From NCBI GenBank assembly GCA_003566715.1, contig PXCF01000003.1:1-35814 (forward strand): a DNA stretch of 35,814 nucleotides, in the 5' to 3' direction. The translations under genes and the position numbers were made by a program. The DNA comes from Cryomorphaceae bacterium. GTDB lineage: Bacteria; Bacteroidota; Bacteroidia; Flavobacteriales; Schleiferiaceae. Every line of letters starts with the position of its first letter. Positions within the stretch are counted from its first letter, which is position 1. Under the pieces are notes generated by a model. The model worked only from the letters and a program-made list of their open reading frames with translations. It was not told the DNA's origin and ran no database searches. This document shows, piece by piece, positions 31,695 through 35,814 of the stretch.

Positions 31695-33137
31695 TCATTT
31701 CCCCCGTCCTTGAAATACGATTAACACCGTATAAAATAAGATCTTCACATCATTCAAAAGATTCATATTTTCGAGGTAAATCAAATCGTATTGTAAGCGT
31801 TCAATCATTTCCTCAATGCTTTCGGCGTAACCGTATTTGACCATGCCCCAAGAAGTGATGCCAGGTTTTATGCGGTACAACTGACGATAATACGGTGCTT
31901 GTTTGATGATTTGCTCGGCGTAGAAAGCGCGTTCCGGACGAGGGCCTACCACCGACATATCCCCGATAAGTACATTCCAAAATTGTGGCAGTTCATCAAG
32001 GCGATATTTGCGCATGATTTTACCCCAGCGCGTTATACGTGGATCGTCGTCACTACTTAATTGGGGGCCGTTTTTTTCGGCATCGGCGTACATGGAACGA
32101 AACTTAAATATCTTAAAAGTATTTCCGTGCAAACCAATGCGTTCTTGTGTAAAGAAAATAGAGCCTGGAGAAGACAAACGAACCATGATGGATACAAAAA
32201 TCAATAGCGGAGAGATTAGAATCAACGCCAACAGTGAAAACGCTATATCGGCAATGCGCTTAATGATTTTTTGTCCGTAAGGCATTGGGTCGGTAGGAAT
32301 CTCCACGAGTGGTTCACTGATGGACTCCATTTTTACTTTACCGGATAAAATGTCGTAGGTATCGGGAATCAGCTTGATGTAGACGGGTAATAAGTCGAGC
32401 TGTGACAATATGGTTTGTAGCAAATGATGTTCATTGGATTCAACCGCAATGACGACTTCTTCAATCTGATATTCCTTAACAATGTCCTCCAAACTGGTGT
32501 AATTACCAAGAAAGGGCAGCTGTTTTTCAATGAGAAATTTTACGTTGTTGTGAACGGAAACAAATCCGACAAAGTAGTTCCCATTAATCCGTCTTTTGGC
32601 TTGTAGTCGCTCGTATAGTTTTACTGCATTTTGATTACTTCCAATAATAATGGAGGGAAAACCAATTTCTCTTCGTTGGATGCGGTTACTGGTTTGGGTA
32701 GAAAGTAAAAACCTAAACAATCCCGCTAAAATGAATTGAGCGCCGAAATAAATGAAGAAAATATGGTAGTACGTTTTGTAGTGGATGACATAGTCATCGA
32801 GTAGAAACGCAAAAAAAATGGCGATAGAGCCGAGTAGAGTTATGTTAAAAGTCAATATAATCTCCTTCAAGCGCGAACGACGGTAAATGTCTTTGTATAA
32901 GCCTACTAAAAGATAGAGGAACACCCACAGTAAGGGCAGTGCTACTATTGCATAAAAATATGTGCGATCAAAAGATAAAACCCTTTCAGAGGCAAAGTAG
33001 TGCGGCTCAATAAACCATTTGCGGTAAATATAAAGGGCAGTGTATGCAGCAATGGAGGCGATAACATCAGCCCCAATGTATTTGGCAACCTGTGTGTTTT
33101 CCGGTAGTTTTTGTTTACTTTTAAGATTGATGGGCAT
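31695..33137 (-). CDS. Polyprenyl glycosylphosphotransferase (EPS/O-antigen initiating sugar transferase)
   Basis: A 480-residue enzyme of the WbaP/WcaJ type that loads the first sugar phosphate onto undecaprenyl phosphate. About four or five membrane helices (residues 18-160) are followed by a Rossmann CoA-binding-like domain (SIIIGSNQNAVKLYERL, IEEVVIAVESNEH). A re-entrant helix (KRIADIAFSLLALILISPLL) leads to the catalytic domain with FFTQERIGLHG, FKIFKFRSM, KYRLDELPQFWNVLIGDMSVVGPRPER and PGITSWG. Its ATG shares one base with the upstream lipoprotein stop (TAATG). Its stop codon directly abuts the stop of the convergent receptor gene. Confidence 0.95.
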   Translation of the reverse strand: MPINLKSKQKLPENTQVAKYIGADVIASIAAYTALYIYRKWFIEPHYFASERVLSFDRTYFYAIVALPLLWVFLYLLVGLYKDIYRRSRLKEIILTFNITLLGSIAIFFAFLLDDYVIHYKTYYHIFFIYFGAQFILAGLFRFLLSTQTSNRIQRREIGFPSIIIGSNQNAVKLYERLQAKRRINGNYFVGFVSVHNNVKFLIEKQLPFLGNYTSLEDIVKEYQIEEVVIAVESNEHHLLQTILSQLDLLPVYIKLIPDTYDILSGKVKMESISEPLVEIPTDPMPYGQKIIKRIADIAFSLLALILISPLLIFVSIMVRLSSPGSIFFTQERIGLHGNTFKIFKFRSMYADAEKNGPQLSSDDDPRITRWGKIMRKYRLDELPQFWNVLIGDMSVVGPRPERAFYAEQIIKQAPYYRQLYRIKPGITSWGMVKYGYAESIEEMIERLQYDLIYLENMNLLNDVKILFYTVLIVFQGRGK

Positions 33138-34060
33138 TAGTAAACAATTTTGATGTTGTCAAAGTACATGTCAATCTCTTTCCCTTCATCTTCCGCTGTT
33201 CGAATGGCACCAATAAACACTTTATGCCATGTTGCACCAAAGGCAGCCGTTACATCATCGGTATAATAGACATATATTTTTCGCCATTCGCCATTGGTTG
33301 GGAAAGCCCTCACAATGGGTGCTTGTTCGAGTCCTCTACCAGGAATATTGCTAAACACACCAATGGTAAACATATGGTTGGTTTTATAGTGCATTTCAAG
33401 GTATATCGGGCCACTGCCTTGTGGTAAGATAAAGTTTTGTACCGATTCCATCTCAAACAAATTCTCTCCTTCTCTCATGCGAACATACCCTGAGGCATTG
33501 TTGGGTTCTCCGGGAACTTGACTATCAAAAACATCGTCGGGATGGGAGTTTCTGGTAATGCGTCTTAAAGGTGTATCGCTGAGGTTCGTATTTTGAAATC
33601 TAAGTCCCACTTGCTCAAAATCTTCAATGGGGTCAACATTTGCAAAACTAAGATAGTTAACCTTTAATATGGAGTCGTCATCTTCATTGAGATAGTAATC
33701 GCGCTTATCATTTCTAATAACGATGTCTTCTCTATGTGTTTGAAAAAATGGATACTGTATTCTCAGTGCATTGAGTCCGTTTTGGGTAACGCCCGCCACC
33801 ACGGTAAACTCTACGGGACCTTCGCGATCTACCGTAAAATTAATTTCTGCGGGCAGCTCATATGTTCCAATGGGGCGTTCGCCAATGGTTATCCAAACGG
33901 TATTGATGTTTTGTGCGGCCGTTCCTTGATCACTGAAGTCGGTTGTCATTTCAATTTTTGGTATATGCAACACATACCTTTCCGGAGCTCTTAGGTTGTC
34001 TTTATTACAACCAAAAAGCAATAGCAAAGAAAAACAGCCGATGTAACCTAAATATCTCAA
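33137..34060 (-). CDS. Uncharacterised lipoprotein (jelly-roll-like C-terminus)
   Basis: I do not recognise the family. The 307-residue protein starts at a TTG (34060), the only start that keeps a lipoprotein signal (RYLGYIGCFSLLLLFGC, Cys18). The first 150 residues are beta-rich with an acidic DDDD-type turn (YLNEDDDSILKV). The second half looks like a carbohydrate-binding-type beta sandwich (IYLEMHYKTNHMFTIGVFS, GEWRKIYVYYTDDV, WHKVFIGAI, DMYFDNIKIVY). It overlaps the Gfo/Idh gene at its start (TTGA) and the sugar transferase gene at its end (TAATG). This tight coupling suggests a shared role at the cell surface, perhaps with polysaccharide; that is inference. Confidence 0.8.
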   Translation of the reverse strand: MRYLGYIGCFSLLLLFGCNKDNLRAPERYVLHIPKIEMTTDFSDQGTAAQNINTVWITIGERPIGTYELPAEINFTVDREGPVEFTVVAGVTQNGLNALRIQYPFFQTHREDIVIRNDKRDYYLNEDDDSILKVNYLSFANVDPIEDFEQVGLRFQNTNLSDTPLRRITRNSHPDDVFDSQVPGEPNNASGYVRMREGENLFEMESVQNFILPQGSGPIYLEMHYKTNHMFTIGVFSNIPGRGLEQAPIVRAFPTNGEWRKIYVYYTDDVTAAFGATWHKVFIGAIRTAEDEGKEIDMYFDNIKIVY

Positions 34061-35040
34061 AGCAGTGAAGCGTGTTGGATTTGGGATAAAATGTCTTCCG
34101 CTACTCGAAGTGCATTACTTCCGTCTTCTAGAGTAACGACGGTAGAGGTGTTTTTATTGATGGCGTGCACCAAACTTTGTAATTCGTCTCGAATGGCATT
34201 AGATTCCGCTATGACGGGGTTTTCAAAAAAGATTCTCTTCTTTTCACCTTTTCCTGTGTCCAAAAGCAGTGCCATATCGTCCACCGGCGTGGTGTCATCT
34301 ATATGCTCGATGCGAATGATTTCGGTTTTCTTTTTAAGAAAGTCGACAGTGATGTAGGCATCTCTTTGAAAAATCCGCGTTTTACGCATGTTTTTCATGG
34401 ATATTCTACTGGCGGTCAGATTGGCCACACAGCCGTTGTCAAATTCAATTCTCGCGTTGGTAATATCGGGCGTATCGCTGATGACGGATACACCACTGGC
34501 ACTGATTTTCTTAACGGGTGACTTGACCAAATGTAAAACAATGTCAATGTCGTGAATCATTAAATCCAAAACAACCGGAACATCGGTGCCTCGAGGATTA
34601 AACTCAGCCAAGCGGTGGGTTTCAATAAAAAGCGGACTATTTATGAATGACTGCGCTTGAACGAATGCCGGATTAAAGCGTTCCACGTGACCGACATGAG
34701 CTTTTATTTTAGCTTCCTCAGCGAGCTTAATAAGCTTTCTTGCCTGTTCTGAGGTTTCGGTAATGGGTTTTTCTATGAAAACATGCTTTCCGGCACGTAT
34801 ACACTTAACGGCAACTTCGTAGTGAGAAAGGGTTGGGGTAACGATATCAACTACATCCACGTGCTTAATAAGCTCTTCCAATGACGAAAAGGCTTTAACA
34901 TCGTGGAGTTCTGAAACGGCTTTTGTGGTTGCTTGATCGGTATCAAAGATGCCTTCAAGTTTTACACCTTGCACCAATTCAATACACTTGGCGTGTATTT
35001 TTCCTAGGTGCCCGGCACCTACCAAACCTATTTTTAGCAT
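34057..35040 (-). CDS. Gfo/Idh/MocA family oxidoreductase
   Basis: A 327-residue NAD(P)-dependent dehydrogenase, typically acting on sugars or sugar nucleotides. The N-terminal Rossmann fold has GLVGAGHLGKIHAKC, DVVDIVTPTLSHYEVAVKCI and the catalytic-Lys motif HVFIEKPITETSEQA. The C-terminal alpha/beta domain has VGHVERFNPAF and DLMIHDIDIVLHLVKSPV, with the family's conserved DLMIHDID pattern. Substrate cannot be told, but the downstream sugar transferase makes a nucleotide-sugar role plausible. It heads a three-gene coupled operon with its own promoter. Confidence 0.92.
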   Translation of the reverse strand: MLKIGLVGAGHLGKIHAKCIELVQGVKLEGIFDTDQATTKAVSELHDVKAFSSLEELIKHVDVVDIVTPTLSHYEVAVKCIRAGKHVFIEKPITETSEQARKLIKLAEEAKIKAHVGHVERFNPAFVQAQSFINSPLFIETHRLAEFNPRGTDVPVVLDLMIHDIDIVLHLVKSPVKKISASGVSVISDTPDITNARIEFDNGCVANLTASRISMKNMRKTRIFQRDAYITVDFLKKKTEIIRIEHIDDTTPVDDMALLLDTGKGEKKRIFFENPVIAESNAIRDELQSLVHAINKNTSTVVTLEDGSNALRVAEDILSQIQHASLL

Positions 35041-35082
35041 TGTCTTTGAGACATTAAAACATTTACGTTAACAAATCACGTG

Positions 35083-35115
35083 CAAAAGTAGTGCTTAATA
35101 TTCGCTTAACACAAA
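35083..35115 (-). promoter_or_regulatory. Promoter of the Gfo/Idh-lipoprotein-sugar transferase operon
   Basis: On the minus strand TTTG (35115-35112), a 21-nt spacer and TACTTTTG (35090-35083) match the consensus. The start codon follows 42 nt downstream of the -7 box. Confidence 0.7.
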
Positions 35116-35183
35116 AGAGGTTTACACGGTCTAATGTTAATTTCTTGACATAAAAATTCTGACAAGAGAGGCTTTGTTTGGTC

Positions 35184-35191
35184 TATTTTTG
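35184..35191 (+). promoter_or_regulatory. Promoter -7 box of pcm (TATTTTTG)
   Basis: An exact TANNTTTG match ends 4 nt before the GTG start of pcm. The best upstream element is only CTG (35159-35161). The arrangement suggests a leaderless or nearly leaderless mRNA. Confidence 0.55.
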
Positions 35192-35195
35192 CAAA

Positions 35196-35814
35196 GTGAA
35201 CGATACAGCCAAACATAAGGGAAGACGTCTGCAATTGGTAGAATTGCTACGCACCAAAGGAATAAAGGATGAGCAGGTGCTTCGAGCCATCAGCAACATT
35301 CCTCGTCATCTTTTTCTCGACTCGTCCTTTGAAGATTTTGCTTATCAAGATACGGCGTTTCCCATTGCAGCTGATCAAACGATCAGTCAGCCTTATACCG
35401 TTGCTTTTCAAACAGAACAATTGAAAATTAAGTCGGGCGAACGCGTATTGGAAATAGGCACCGGATCCGGCTATCAGTGTGCTGTTTTGTGCGAAATGGG
35501 CGCTAAGGTATTTAGTATCGAACGCCAGCACGAACTCTTCCTTTTTGCCAAGGGCATTTTAAAAAAACTGGGGTATTCCTATACCGGAAAATTTGGCGAT
35601 GGATACCAAGGCATGCCTACGTATGCGCCCTTTGATAAAATCATTGTAACAGCCGGTGCCAAAGAAGTTCCTACAGCGCTTTTGCGTCAATTGGTGATAG
35701 GTGGGCGTATGATTATTCCGGTAGGGGTAGGCACCCAAAAAATGCTGCTTATCGATAAAAAAGGGGAGAAAGATTACACCATTAAAAAAATGGGGGATTT
35801 TAGGTTTGTGCCTA
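35196..35814 (+). CDS. pcm: Protein-L-isoaspartate O-methyltransferase (partial, cut by window end)
   Basis: PCMT repairs isoaspartyl residues by SAM-dependent methylation. Translation from the GTG at 35196 gives 206 residues up to the window end without a stop. Landmarks are RRLQLVELLRTKGIKDEQVLRAI, PRHLFLDSSFEDFAYQDTAFPIAADQTISQPYTVAFQTE (the family's substrate loop), the SAM motif VLEIGTGSGYQCAVLCEMG, then VFSIERQHELF, APFDKIIVTAGAKEVP and LVIGGRMIIPVG. Only the last few residues should be missing. No in-frame ATG is near, and a -7 box just upstream supports the GTG start. Confidence 0.93.
   Translation, partial: MNDTAKHKGRRLQLVELLRTKGIKDEQVLRAISNIPRHLFLDSSFEDFAYQDTAFPIAADQTISQPYTVAFQTEQLKIKSGERVLEIGTGSGYQCAVLCEMGAKVFSIERQHELFLFAKGILKKLGYSYTGKFGDGYQGMPTYAPFDKIIVTAGAKEVPTALLRQLVIGGRMIIPVGVGTQKMLLIDKKGEKDYTIKKMGDFRFVP

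Overview
The window looks like ordinary chromosome from a member of the Bacteroidota, most likely the order Flavobacteriales. The evidence is a gldB-gldC gliding pair, a type IX secretion C-terminal sorting domain, a PorT-like outer-membrane barrel, a TonB-dependent receptor with a carboxypeptidase-like N-terminal domain, menaquinone genes, and repeated promoters of the TTG/TTTG-N19-23-TANNTTTG kind typical of this phylum. Clear Shine-Dalgarno sequences are absent, also as expected. I see no phage, insertion sequence, CRISPR array or rRNA.

Layout. 1-373: the tail of one tRNA-Ser(GCT), then a complete tRNA-Ser(GCT) whose T-loop carries a 38-nt insertion, then tRNA-Pro(TGG) and two facing terminators. 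415-2106 (-): a secreted DUF4397 protein with a T9SS tail. 2429-5431 (+): miaE, gcvT, an EamA-type transporter, and rplS with its own promoter and a foldable leader. 5432-5735: terminators flanking a heptanucleotide tandem repeat. 5736-13359 (-): a run holding pirin, a VWA protein, a ChlI/MoxR-like AAA+ ATPase, a Na/Pi cotransporter and dnaK. 13481-13508: a 28-nt palindrome. 13621-16457 (+): a Ppx/GppA phosphatase and a multidomain glycosyltransferase.

16496-20523 (-): rho, menA, menC and an ApaG-like gene, with rho and menA overlapping. 20760-21116 (+): yraN, overlapping gldC tail to tail. 21099-22463 (-): gldB-gldC. 22650-24840 (+): PorT-like barrel, nadE and a NarL/LuxR response regulator. 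24885-29201 (-): a tight five-gene operon (exonuclease, double ABC ATPase, CoA-binding protein, glycosyltransferase, lipocalin). 29328-31694 (+): a TonB-dependent receptor with a His cluster. 31695-35040 (-): a coupled surface-polysaccharide-type operon (Gfo/Idh dehydrogenase, unknown lipoprotein, polyprenyl glycosylphosphotransferase). 35196-end (+): pcm, cut by the window end.

Most genes are housekeeping (tRNA modification, glycine cleavage, ribosome, chaperone, termination, quinone, NAD) or envelope functions. The observation that looks least ordinary is the interrupted T-loop of tRNA-Ser(GCT), which also marks the neighbouring tandem copy. Other points worth checking are the rplS leader, the heptamer array, the palindrome, the glycosyltransferase fused to a sugar-transferase-like tail lacking the usual motifs, and the AAA+/VWA pair.
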